Of a stretch of 64,000 bases of DNA, positions 23,778 through 34,500 are shown one piece after another. The notes under the pieces are model-generated. The model was not told the origin of the DNA, searched no databases, and saw only the letters and a list, made by a program, of their open reading frames with translations. The translations under genes were made by a program, and so were the position numbers. This DNA comes from Arachis hypogaea. Lineage: Eukaryota > Streptophyta > Magnoliopsida > Fabales > Fabaceae. Position 1 is the stretch's first letter. Every line of letters starts with the position of its first letter. Location: NCBI RefSeq assembly GCF_003086295.3, contig NC_092054.1, positions 54,047,353-54,111,352 on the forward strand, given 5' to 3'.

Positions 23778-24773
23778 TTAATTGACTTCCTCCCTTTCTT
23801 CTGCATGATATTGCATTGAGCCTTTTGGGAGTGAGTTTGCATGTTCCTTTGTCACCCTTAGTAGCCTCTGTGGGTATGGAGCTTTGGGCTTATATACTCT
23901 CACAACCTCCTCCTCCTTCATATGAATCTCACTTGGTATGGCTGCCTCTTTTTCTTGTTCTTCTGATTCCTCCCTTGTTCTTGACCTTTGAATGAACTCC
24001 TCTATTTCTGGAGAGAGTGAAGTGGTCTCTCTTTGTGATCTCAGCTCTTCAATGAATTGTTCTTCAGAATAGAGTTGTGCATTCTGTCTCAATTTTTCTT
24101 CATGGTCTCTTTTTGGTATTTTCTCCTCTTCGTTTGTCTTTATTATTTCTTCAAGGAGGAGTTCTATCCTAGCAAATCTCTCTTCTTCTCTACTTTTTTT
24201 GAGTTCTTTAAGGATGAGTTCCATCCTAGCAAGTCTATCTAAAGGAGGTTGGGTAGGTTGTAATGGTTGGGCGGGGTTGGCTTGTGAATGGAATTGGTTG
24301 TTTTGTGGTTGTGTGTTCTGAAAGTGGTATGACTCTTGTGGGTAGTGGATTGAGTTTTGTGGATGGTGAAATGAATTGTATGGATTTGGGATAGACTTTT
24401 GTGCTGAGGCATACTCAAATGATGAAGAATTTAGGCATGTAAAATTTGGAGGTGAGGTTGAATAATTAAAGGATGATGGCTCTTGATGAATGGGATGTGA
24501 ATAAGTGAAATTTCTTTGGTTTTGATCTTCCCAGGCACAGCTTGAGTAGTGATCAAAGTCATCAAAATATGGACCATTTTGTGATCCTGGAAAGCACCCC
24601 ATTTCATCTTCTTGATACTCCCACCCACCATGAGCACAGTAAAGTGAATCATTCTGTGGTGGTGGAGAGTTTTCCATGAATTTTGATTGACTAAAATCTG
24701 ATGGATGCTCCTTTCTTTCCTGCAAAAAGCTTTGTCTCAAACAATAATCACCAAAAGAAAATGGAATCTCCAT
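23778..24773 (-). CDS. Intact ORF of element C, function unknown
   Basis: 331 codons from MEIPFSFGDYCLRQ to a stop at 23778, with no interruption. It is the only long frame in C and sits in the gag position, about 145 bases after the primer site. The first half (residues 1-170) is rich in S, N, P, H and aromatic residues and likely disordered. Residues about 180-220 contain two similar helices, RLARMELILKELKKSREEE and RFARIELLLEEIIKTNEEEK, a likely coiled coil. The remainder is charged (EEFIQRSRTREESEEQE). No zinc knuckle, capsid core or protease site is visible. It could be a diverged structural protein or a selfish trans-acting factor. Element E has a frame of similar style in the same place. 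Confidence 0.6.
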   Translation of the reverse strand: MEIPFSFGDYCLRQSFLQERKEHPSDFSQSKFMENSPPPQNDSLYCAHGGWEYQEDEMGCFPGSQNGPYFDDFDHYSSCAWEDQNQRNFTYSHPIHQEPSSFNYSTSPPNFTCLNSSSFEYASAQKSIPNPYNSFHHPQNSIHYPQESYHFQNTQPQNNQFHSQANPAQPLQPTQPPLDRLARMELILKELKKSREEERFARIELLLEEIIKTNEEEKIPKRDHEEKLRQNAQLYSEEQFIEELRSQRETTSLSPEIEEFIQRSRTREESEEQEKEAAIPSEIHMKEEEVVRVYKPKAPYPQRLLRVTKEHANSLPKGSMQYHAEEREEVN

Positions 24774-24917
24774 TGTAATAAATGAGGGATTCTTAGTGAG
24801 AAAATATCACAAACAGTTAGTTAGCAAAAGAAAATAAGAAGCAAAAGAAAATAAAGACAAAAGAAAAGTGTCTAATCTAGTAAATCAATCAACCGGTAGT
24901 TTGTTAATCACAATTAA

Positions 24918-24935
24918 TCCACGGCAACGGCGCCA
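24918..24935 (-). other. Primer-binding site of element C
   Basis: Minus strand TGGCGCCGTTGCCGTGG, six bases from the 5' LTR. The first 14 bases are complementary to the 3' end of tRNA-Asp. B uses the same primer type. Confidence 0.87.
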
Positions 24936-25918
24936 TAAACTTGATACACACGGAAACTTGTCTCTCAACAATTTTCCTTCGGCAAGTATACCGAATTGTC
25001 GTCAAGTAATAACTCACAAAAGAGTGAGGTCGAATCCCACTGAGATTAACGGATTAAGCAATCAATGGTTAATTGATTATCCTAGTTAGACGAATCAGAT
25101 TGGAGTGATAAGCAACAAGGAAATGTAAATGGCACAAAAGTAAAGAAAGCAATAAAGTGCAGAAAAGTAAAATGGCAAGAAAGTAAATGACTATAGAGTA
25201 AATGTAAGAACTAAAAATAAAATAAACATTGGGATCAAGAGATATTGCAATCCTCCGGATCAAGTTCATTCTCATCTCTTCCTCAATCAATGCGTTCATT
25301 GATCTCCTTGGCAATCTTAAGTGATCAAATTATAATTCCTTGTAATTCAATCTCTCAAATCTTGATCAATAGCCAATTCCTTGGTCAATTGCTCATGAGA
25401 AGAGATGAAGTATGGTCACTGATTATACCACATGCATTCCCAAATCAAGTGTTGGTAGAATTATAGTCACCATATCCTTCCAACCCCAATTTGGTCCAAC
25501 ATGAGAAAGCATTTCTAGCATGATCTCTTCATTCCTCTTCCAAGGTTCAGAAGAGATCCAAGTATGAATAGCTTCTTTTCCAAGATAACTACCCAATTGG
25601 ATGAAGATTGAAAGCTTTCTAGTAAAATCAAGAGAAAAGATAGAAGAAGAATAACGAAAACTAATATTGATCCATCAAATTACAAAAGAGCTCCCTAACC
25701 CAATGAAAAGAGTTAGTTGATCATTGCTCTACCAAATTAGAAAAGAAAGAAATGCAGAAAAATAAAGATGAAGATTAAAACTGAAATTGAAACTTCAAAA
25801 TTCATAAATGAAAAGTACAAAGAAAAGAAAGAGAAGGAAAAGTGTGTGAGGGGAGGGAGTCCGAAGACCCCTCTTCAATCCCTCCTTCCAGAATGTCCTG
25901 AATGTAAAAACTAAGGCC

Positions 25919-25926
25919 TTTATATA
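25919..25926 (-). promoter_or_regulatory. Putative TATA box of element C 5' LTR
   Basis: Same TATATAAA as at 20360-20367. It lies about 1.57 kb into the LTR in the element's sense, leaving about 980 bases of transcribed LTR before the primer site. Confidence 0.55.
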
Positions 25927-26788
25927 GGCTCTCCTAAATTACAAAATAAAATGAAATTAAAAGTAAATTACAATTAAATGAAAATTTCTATTCTACATGC
26001 TTCTTGTGGCCTTGATTGGTTAACACTTGTGGGCTTGCTTCCTTGAGGTTGGGTGGTCTTTGTAAGTGAATCAAGTTGAGTTCCAGGTGCTAATGTTAGT
26101 GCTAACGTTAGCCACACTAACGCTACAAGTGTGGCGTTAGTGCTGAAGTTAGTGTGGCTAATGTCACACTTGCTACCCAGTTGGTGTTTTTGGGGCTTAA
26201 AAGATGCCTCTGGTTTGTGCTTCAATTTCATGCCCACTATAAAGTATTATATATCTTTGGAAATCTCTGAATGTCAGCTTTCTAACGCAACTGAAATCGT
26301 CTCAATTGGACCTCTGTAACTCAAGTTATGCTCCTTTGAAGGGGACAAGGTTGCTGGCATAGTGGCTGGCGTTATTGGCAAAAGTGAGTGCCAATAACTT
26401 CCGCATTCAGGTGATGAATATTGCCAATTTTTGAAGTTCAAACTTAATGTCCATCCCATACTATTATATATTTTTGGAAATCCCTGGATGTCTACTTTCC
26501 AACGCTTTTGGAAGTGCATCATTTGGAGCTCTACAACTCGAGTTATACTTCTTGGAAGGTGAAGAGGTCAGCTGGCCTTACTACAGGTTGATACCATGTT
26601 CATCTTTGCACTTTCGGGAAAGGTTTTCTCCCTCAAATTTAGTGTCCACCATGTAGTGCCATATATTCTTAAAAAGCTCTGGAATCCTACTTTCCAATGC
26701 AATTAGAATCACCTCATTTGGAGATTTGTGGCTCAAGTTATTCTTGTTTGAAGAAGGCATGGTCAGGCTGCCGGGTGCGATTTTTGCC

Positions 26789-27221
26789 TACGTTAATGTC
26801 CATGTTAGTGTAACTAACGTGGCCATTAACGTGGGTCTTCCTTTGCTTCGCCAACGTTAGTGGAGATCACCTTTTCCACTAACTTTGGCCTCTCCCTTTC
26901 TTTCCACGTTAGTTCCCACGTTAATGTAGTTAACGTGGAAGCTAACGTGGGTCTTTTTGCTTCGCAAACGTTAGTGGAGATCACCTTTTCCACTAACATT
27001 GGCATCTCCCTTTCCTTCCACGTTAGTTCCCACATTAATGTAACTAACGTGGAGACTAACGTGGGTCTTCTTGCACCTTCGCTGGCGTTATTGGCACTCA
27101 CTTTTGCCACTAACGCTGCTCCTTCTTCAAAGTTGATGCCATTAACGTTCCCACTAACGTTCCAACTTTCCTTCCTTCCACGTTAGTGGCCAAGTTAGTG
27201 GTACTAACGTAGCCATTAATG
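26789..27221. repeat. ACGTTAGT/ACTAACGT array in element C 5' LTR
   Basis: Counterpart of 21230-21662 at an offset of 5559. A few CG positions have become CA or TG (for example CACATTAATG at about 27030 and ATTAATGTGG near 27215), as expected if the motif is methylated and decays by deamination. Confidence 0.88.
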
Positions 27222-27495
27222 TGGCTCTTCTCTGCTTCTTGTTACCTGAAATCAATCAAACAAAGTGCATCAAAGTCTTGCTCTTAATCATGGGATCATG
27301 CATCATCCATTTTATCATTCAATTCATGCATAATTCTCATGAAATCATTCAAAATTCACAATGTTTGCTTGAATCATGGTGTGAATGCATTTTCATCCAA
27401 ATACTTGCTCATTTCCTAGAAAAATGCATGAAACCACCCTAAAGCATACAAAAAATGGCTAGTAAAACTAGCCAAGATGCCTTGGCATCATGCCT

Positions 27496-28413
27496 CAGCA
27501 AGAGATCTTAGAGATTGAGTTGTTTGATGTATGGGGTATTGACTTCATGGGGCCTTTCCCACCACCATATTCAAACACTTATATTCTGGTGGCAGTAGAC
27601 TATGTATCTAAATGGGTAGAGGCAATTACAACACCCACTAATGATACTAAGACAGTGATGAAGTTCCTCCAGAAGCATATCTTCAGCAGGTTCGGTGTCC
27701 CTAGGGTACTGATCAGTGATGGAGGCACTCATTTCTGCAATAAACAGCTTGACTCTGCTATGATCCGTTATGGAATTAACCATAAAGTGGAAACTCCATA
27801 TCATCCACAGACAAATGGGCAGACTGAAGTCTCAAATAGAGAACTAAAACAAATCCTAGAACGGACTATAAGTACCCGTAGAAGGGATTGGGCAAGAAGT
27901 CTGGATGATGCTCTGTGGACATACAGAACCGCATTCAAGACTCCTATAGGGACCTTTCTATACCAGCTTGTATATGGAAAAGCCTGTCATCTGCCAGTGG
28001 AACTGGAGCACAAGGCCTACTGGGCAACCAGGTTTCTAAACCTTGATGCTAAGGTAGCTGGAGAGAAAAGATTACTCCAGTTGAATGAGCTGGAGGAGTT
28101 CATACTCAATGCTTTCGAAAATGCTAAAATTTATAAGGAGAAAGCAAAAAGGTGGCATGACAGAAAGCTGTCATCTAGAGTCTTTGAGCTAAGACAGAAG
28201 GTTCTGCTATTTAATTCTAGGCTCAGATTGTTCCCTGGGAAATTGAAATCCCGGTGGAAGGGACCATATGTGATTACAAGTGTGTCACCATATGGATATG
28301 TAGAGCTTCAGGATATTGACTCTGACAAAAAATTCATTGTTAATGGACAGAGAGTCAAACATTATCTTGAAGGCAATGTTGAGCAAGAGTGCTCAAAACT
28401 GAGACTAAATTAA
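27496..28413 (+). pseudogene. Element B integrase core and C-terminus
   Basis: About 305 codons open to a stop at 28411-28413. First Asp in [20 protein letters not shown], second in [12 protein letters not shown], Glu in [17 protein letters not shown]. The C-terminal module has [20 protein letters not shown], typical of Athila/Tat. Apart from element C, the integrase is not damaged by stops, unlike the upstream pol parts. Confidence 0.93.
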
Positions 28414-29565
28414 AAGCTCAGTAAACTCCAGCTAAAGACAGTAAAGAAGCGCTTGTTGGGAGGCAACCCATCCATTATAAAAAATTAGATGTTTATAACA
28501 ATTATATAAGTCTATTTAATTTTGTTATTCATGTACTTCGGTTTTTATGCTTTATGTTTTGTCTATGTTTTTGTCTTTAATACATGATCATTAATGTTTA
28601 GAGTCTATGTCTTAAAGCTATGAATGATTCCATGAATCTCTCACCTTTCTTAAATAAAAAATACTTTTATTTGCAAAAAAAAAAAAAGAAGTACATGAAT
28701 TTTGAATTTTATCTTGAAAATAGTTTAATTATTTTGATGTGGTGGCAATACTTTTTGTTTTCTGAATGAATGCTTGAACATTGCATATTTTTTATAGTGA
28801 AGTTTATGAATGTTAAAATTGTTGGCTCTTGAAAGAATAATGAAAAAAGAAAAATATTATTGATAATCTGAAAAATAAAAAAATTGATTCTTGAAGCAAG
28901 AAAAAGCAGTGAAGAACACAAAGCTTGCGAAAAAAAATGGCGAAAAATAAAGAAAAAGAAAGAAAAAGCAAGCAAAAAAAGCCAAGTAACCCTTTAAACT
29001 AAAAGTCAAGGGTAAAAAGGATCCAAGGCTTTGAGCATTAATGGATATGAGGGCCCAAAGGAATAAAATCCTGGCCTAAGCGGCTAAATCAAGCTGTCCC
29101 TAACCATGTGCTTGTGGCGTGAAGGTGTCAAGTGAAAAGCTTAAGACTAAGCGGTTATAGTCGTGGTCCAAAGCAAAAAGAGTGTGCTTAAGAACTCTAG
29201 GAACCTCTAACTGGGGACTCTAGAAAAGCTGAGTCACAATCTGAAAAGGTTCACCCAGTTATGTGTCTGTGGCATTTATATATCCAGTGGTAATACTGGA
29301 AAAGAAAATGCTTAGGGTCATGGCCAAGACTCATAAAGTAGCTGTGTTCAAGAATCAACATATTGAACTAGGAGAATCAATAACACTATCTGAATTCTGA
29401 GTTCCTATGGATACCAATTATTCTGAACTTCAAAGGATAAAGTGAGATGCCAAAACTATTCAGAAGCAAAAAGCTACTAGTCCCGCTCATCTAATTGGAA
29501 CTAAGCTTCATTGATAATTTTGAAATTTATTATATATTCTCTTTTTTTATCCTATTTTGTTTTTA
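28414..29565 (+). other. Non-coding 3' region of element B
   Basis: About 1.15 kb between integrase stop and terminal hairpin. No envelope-like or other reading frame is convincing. It has an A-run at 28676-28687, A/G-rich sequence to 28980, and near the start GCGCTTGTTGGGAGGCAACC (28448-28467), also present in element C. Confidence 0.7.
28448..28467 (+). repeat. GCGCTTGTTGGGAG motif of element B
   Basis: GCGCTTGTTGGGAGGCAACC, about 35 bases after the integrase stop. The same words occur on the minus strand of C near 23351-23370 with one G/A change. Function unknown. Confidence 0.7.
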
Positions 29566-29603
29566 GTTGCTTGGGGACAAGCAACAATTTAAGTTTGGTG
29601 TTG
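29566..29603 (+). other. Terminal hairpin and probable polypurine-tract region of element B
   Basis: 29566-29585 is a perfect 8-bp stem, GTTGCTTG/CAAGCAAC, with loop GGGA, which fits a GNRA tetraloop. It is followed by 18 bases ending AAGTTTGGTGTTG, then the 3' LTR at 29604. The purine content is modest for a polypurine tract, but its place is right. Element C has the same arrangement. Confidence 0.75.
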
Positions 29604-31253
29604 TGATGAGCAGATAATTTATACCCTTTTTGGCATTGTTTTTACATAGTTTTTAGTATGTTTTAGCTACTTTTTATTATATTTTTATTAGTTTTTATGC
29701 AAAAATCATATTTCTAGACTTTACTATGAGTTTGTGTATTTTTTTTGTAATTTTAGGTATTTTCTGGCTGAAATTGAGGGACCTGAGCAAAAATCTGATT
29801 CAGAGGCTGAGAAATGACTGCAGATGCTATTGGATTCTAACCCTCCTGCACTCGAAGTGGATTTTCTGGAGCTAAAGAAGCCCAATAGGGGCGCTCTTAA
29901 TTGCGTTGGAAATTAGACATCTTGGGCTTTCTAGCAATATATAATAGTCCATACTTTGCCCGAGATTTGATGGTCCAAACTGGCGTTAAACGCCAGCTAG
30001 AGACCCTTTTCTGGCGTAAAACGCCAGAACTGGCACACTTCTTGGCGTTAAACACCCATTTTGGCACCCAGGGTGGAGTTTAACTCCAATTTGAGGCATA
30101 TGCGTGTGGAAGCTTGAAAGCTCAGCCCAAACACTCATCAAGTGGATCCCGGAAGTGGAATTCTGCACTATCTACACCTAGTTACTCATTTTCTGTAAAC
30201 CTAAGTTATTAGTTTAGTATAAAAATTACTTTTAGAGATTCATTTTGTATCTCATGACATTTTACATTTCATATTGTATCTTCTACAGCATGAGCCTCTA
30301 AACCCCATAGGTGGGGGTGAGGAGCTCTGCTGTGTCTCAATGGATTAATGCAATTACTATTGTTTTCTATTCAATCACGCTTGATTCTGTTCTAAGATAC
30401 TCACTCGTACTTCAATCTGGAGAAGATGATGATCCGTGAAACTCATCATCATTCTCACATTTATGAATGCGTGCTTGACAACCACTCCCGTTCTACCTGA
30501 GCTCAACGTAGTCATTGGTGACATCTTGAGTGCGTATCTCTTGGGTCTCTGATCCACGGACCGAGTCCGTGAGATTAGAACCTTCGTGGTAGAGGCTAGA
30601 ACCAATTGGCAACATTCTTGAGATCCGGAAAGTATAAACCTTGTCTGTGGTATTCTGAGTAGGATCTGGAACGAGATGACTGTGACGAGCTTCAAACTCA
30701 CGAATGTTGGGCGCAGTGATAGTGTGCAAAAGGATAGAGAGATCCTATTCCGACACTAGTGAGAACCGACAGATGATTAGCTGTGCGGTAGCTATACCTG
30801 GTATTTTTCATCCGAGACGAGAGATCTGACAGTTAATTAGTCATACAGAAACCATACCTGGTATTTTTCATTCGAGAGGACGGATGGTAGCCATTGACAA
30901 CGGTGATCCACCAATATACAGCTTGCCATTGAAGGAATCCATGCGTGTTTGGAGAAGAAGACAGTAGGAAAGCAGAGATTCAGACGACAGAGCATCTCCG
31001 AAACCTCAACCTGTTCCTCATTATTGAATTACAAGTATCATTTATTTCATGTTATTTACTTTTCATAAACAAAATCAATTATATCTATTGAATCTCCTGA
31101 CTAAGGAATTACAAGATAACCATAGCTTGCTTCAAGCCGACAATCTTCGTGGGATCGACCCTTACTCACGTAAAGTATTACTTGGACGACCCAGTGCACT
31201 TGCTGGTTAGTTGTGCGGAGTTATGAAAAGAGTGATCACAATTCTGTGCACCA
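29604..31253 (+). repeat. Element B 3' LTR
   Basis: 1650 bp, TGATGAGCAG...GTGCACCA, followed by TSD ATTAG. Palindromes of the GGCGTTAAACGCC type at 29980-30085 and TATAAAA at 30218-30224 match the 5' copy. Confidence 0.92.
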
Positions 31254-31373
31254 ATTAGCCTCCATGGTATTTGCTAGTTTCGCCATAGCCGCCATGAATT
31301 CAGCATGGTTATCCACCGGTTGTGCATTCCTACTCTCTCGTGAACGTGCTCGACCTCATCCGCGAGTGGCCAT
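31254..31373 (-). pseudogene. Element A gag amino end, separated by element B
   Basis: Starts at ATG (complement of 31371-31373, MATRG). After a stop it reads VDNHAEFMAAMAKL and joins the gag frame at 10752 once element B and one ATTAG copy are removed. This continuity is the best proof that B inserted into A's gag gene. Confidence 0.75.
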
Positions 31374-31580
31374 TAGGGTTCCTGTCTACACCAAACAATC
31401 GATATCAAGATGATCAGTCTCAATATCAAAAGCCTAGTGCTTCAATTATCCCAAACAGGCACTCACAAACAAGAATGTTCTGCAATATCAAGTAGATAAC
31501 CTAATAGCATCAAAGAAAAGACACACAGAGTATGCAACGAAGCACAATTGGTCCATCCCTCAGGCTCATGAGGATGAACC

Positions 31581-31592
31581 GCATTGATACCA
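31581..31592 (-). other. Primer-binding site of element A
   Basis: Minus strand TGGTATCAATGC, five bases from the 5' LTR edge at 31598. The first eight bases match the 3' end of plant initiator tRNA-Met; the rest has diverged. Confidence 0.7.
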
Positions 31593-31597
31593 CTAAA

Positions 31598-34500
31598 TGT
31601 AACACCCTAATTACCCTAAGCCTTACCTCGTGGCGTAAAGCGAAGGTTAATCAAAGATTACGACAGTTCTAAGCTCATACATATAATATATAACAAGAAT
31701 TAATATTAACTAGAAGCCCGATGAATGATATAGCTCAAAAACAGGATTTGAAAAGCGCAAAACGTACTAACAAAGCTTCCAACTTAAAGCACAAGATAAG
31801 GGTATAATATAACAAAACATAATAGTATAACTTCATGAGAATCTAGCCACAGCTCGCGGAGTTTAAGCCGGCTAGCTATATACAGACCATATCAGACAGT
31901 GAAATCAACTTATACAAGTTTTTCTCTCTCAATACAAGCCTCTAGGCAAAAGCAAAGTACAAAAGTGAGAGATATATAAACAAAACAAATAAAAAAGACT
32001 CCAAGAGTAATAGGATCCTCCGCTTCTGTCACCATCCAAGCAACTCATTGAGGTGGGATGGGATCTGCATCTGAAAAATACAACAGAAAGATGGTATGAG
32101 AACCAGAGGTTCTCAGTATAGTAACAGTGCCCAGTGATGTAGGATATAAGACCCCGGGACGCCAAAGGTAATGCTAGACTTCATATCCATCATAAGATTC
32201 TTCTTAGGCATACTAAAATAATAAAGCATAATTATGTAAATCTTGACATAAATAAACAAGGTACTCCATCTTTGGGGATTTCTATTCTAGCCAAACACCG
32301 CTATTCCACGGCCTTCACCAACCTATCCTCCATGCGATCCCATCGCCACCACCTTCCGAACCTTCTCAATCCCAGTAGAAATCATAATTAATTACAATGC
32401 AAGTAAAACACAAGTAGAAGCATATAAGGCAAGTAATTCAAGTAAGCAAATAGGCATGTTATTCAATTAGGCATACAATTACAAGTCGATAAAGCAAACA
32501 AACAGATAGAAAATGCACATGATGAATGCCTGTCCTATTGGCAGTGATATCACATTGTCGATTCAGCTGCCAACCCGACACATCTCCATGAAGACATCGC
32601 TCTTCGGAATCATCATTGGGAACCCCGAGATATGGTGCTTAGATCACCGTCCACGATTTTGTGCCTGCACACTCTATTGATCCGAAGGGATGCAAGTGGG
32701 ATACTCTTGTCACAGACCTCACATCTCAAAGTAAGCGCGATTAACCACCGTCCTTATGCCGCCGCTGCTACCTCGACAGGCGGGATTAACCACCGTCCCT
32801 GCCGGGTGCATAGCGTCTCATAATCTTAATACAAAACAGTAGTTCAGTGGTTTTTCAGAAAACATTTGCAATACATCAATGATTCATCATTGCACATTCG
32901 AGTCCTCGACTCATCTCAACCACTGTCAAATCAACATTTCCATTATGAGTCCTTGACTTATCTCACTACTGTCAATTCACATTTCCGTTCCGAACTCAAC
33001 AGTTCATCAGTTCTCATTTCATATACCAGTCTACCTTCGCACGCCATCACACCATCCTCAGTGCACTAGAAACCTAAGCCTCCGTTTTTCTAATTTTTCA
33101 AAATGACATCAACTAAATCTCGAAAGTTCTTTCCCATGTTCTCACACCCAAAATGATGTCAAAAAGTATTAAAATGGTGTCATAAAAGCTTACAATGTTG
33201 TTGGGAAGGTTAAAAAGTTGAAAAAAAAAATTTAATTTGAGAAACAGGGCATGTGTGTACGCACAGGGGTGTGCGTGCGCACGCCCAGGAAGATTTTTAA
33301 AAGTGTGCGTACGCATAGAGGTGTGCGTACGCACAGGTACCAAAATTTGCAAGGCCTGTTCGCTCGCACAAGATGTGCTAGCGCCCTCAACAGATTGCCC
33401 TTCCCAACTTGTGCGTGCGCACAGGGCTGTGCGTGCGCACAGGGCTGTGCGTGCGCACAGGTTGTAAAACCTCATTGGTTATGTGTGCGCACCAACTGTG
33501 CTAGCGCTGTAAACAGAAAGCCTTTCCCCTCCTGTGCGTACGGACAGGTTTAAAATTTCGCAGGGTTGTGCGTGTGTACAAGGCTGTGCGTGCACACATA
33601 CCAGAAATCACAAAATTCTGTAACTTTGCAGAATTTTCAGATTTTGACACCAAACTTTGAATGATCATAACTCCCTCTACAAAAATCCAATTTTTGCAAA
33701 CTTTATATCGATTTGAAGAGTTTTCAATAAATTTTAATTCTAAACAAATTTCAACCAATTTTAAAGACTGGGGCATAAGTTATGATAAGACAAAGTTCAC
33801 CAAAAATCAACTTTTACCAACACTCACAAAATCTCAATTTACCAACTTTCACAAACCACATCCAACCAAAACAATACCAAACTTCCAATTACAACACAAT
33901 CTACCCTTTTGGGTCACCATTCATCAATCACACCAATTTTTCTATCACACTTCATCATTCTTAATCTCAATTATCAATCATATAACATTACAAATAATTT
34001 TCCCACCAATACATTCGCCAATCATCATTCTATCATCAATTTCAATATCAATCTCCCATATCAAACTACCAATATCAATATAGCCATTTATCAATCATTC
34101 CAAATCATCAATTACCATACAACACTTTCATCAACATAACCAAAGCTCATTAATTCATCATAAATCATCATACCTCAACATTTAACAACTCAACAACTAT
34201 TTTAATTCAAACCTATCCCATGGGTCACTAGCCTAAGTATCCATGAATATTATATACTACATAGAGAAAACCGAAATCATACATTGGCCGATCCCTAATA
34301 TGCACCAAAATATCAAAATTGAGCTCAAGATAAGCTTTCAACCACAAGCAAGCCTCCAATTTCACTCCAACAAGCACCAACAAGTTCCAAAGGCTTCCAA
34401 ACTCACAATAATCAAGCTATAATACACATGAATCATTACTAATCAACCTAGGGCTCAATTTAATCATAATCTCACAAGGGTTTCAAGAGACCTTACCTTA

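Larger units (their letters stand above)
19383..27490 (-). mobile_element. Element C: complete non-autonomous LTR retrotransposon
   Basis: 8108 bp with two equal LTRs of 2549 bp (5' LTR 24942-27490, 3' LTR 19383-21931 in minus sense) and TSD TGCCT (19378-19382 and 27491-27495). The 3010-bp interior has a tRNA-Asp primer site, one 331-codon frame and non-coding DNA. There are no RT, RNase H or integrase domains. By eye only about six or seven mismatches separate the LTRs over the first 600 bases, so this is the youngest layer that can be dated. It lies in B's integrase gene. Confidence 0.95.
24942..27490 (-). repeat. Element C 5' LTR
   Basis: 2549 bp, pair of 19383-21931. It carries the second ACGTTA array (26789-27221) and the putative promoter (25919-25926). 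Followed on the right by TSD TGCCT. Confidence 0.95.
10758..31253 (+). mobile_element. Element B: Athila-like Ty3/gypsy retrotransposon, degenerate
   Basis: LTRs 10758-12404 and 29604-31253 with TSD ATTAG (10753-10757 and 31254-31258). Internal order on the plus strand is tRNA-Asp primer site, AT-rich leader, gag, protease, RT, RNase H, integrase, non-coding 3' region, hairpin and LTR. RT signature FMDDFSVF and integrase phrase [18 protein letters not shown] fit the Athila/Tat group. It contains solo LTR D2 and complete element C. Without them it is about 10.9 kb. No envelope-like frame is visible. FIDEL is a described peanut element of this broad type, but identity needs a database comparison. 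Confidence 0.92.

Noticed and set aside
28414..29565. Possible envelope-like gene in element B, as in some Athila elements
   Set aside because: No frame over 90 codons, no signal or membrane segment, and strong A/G bias.
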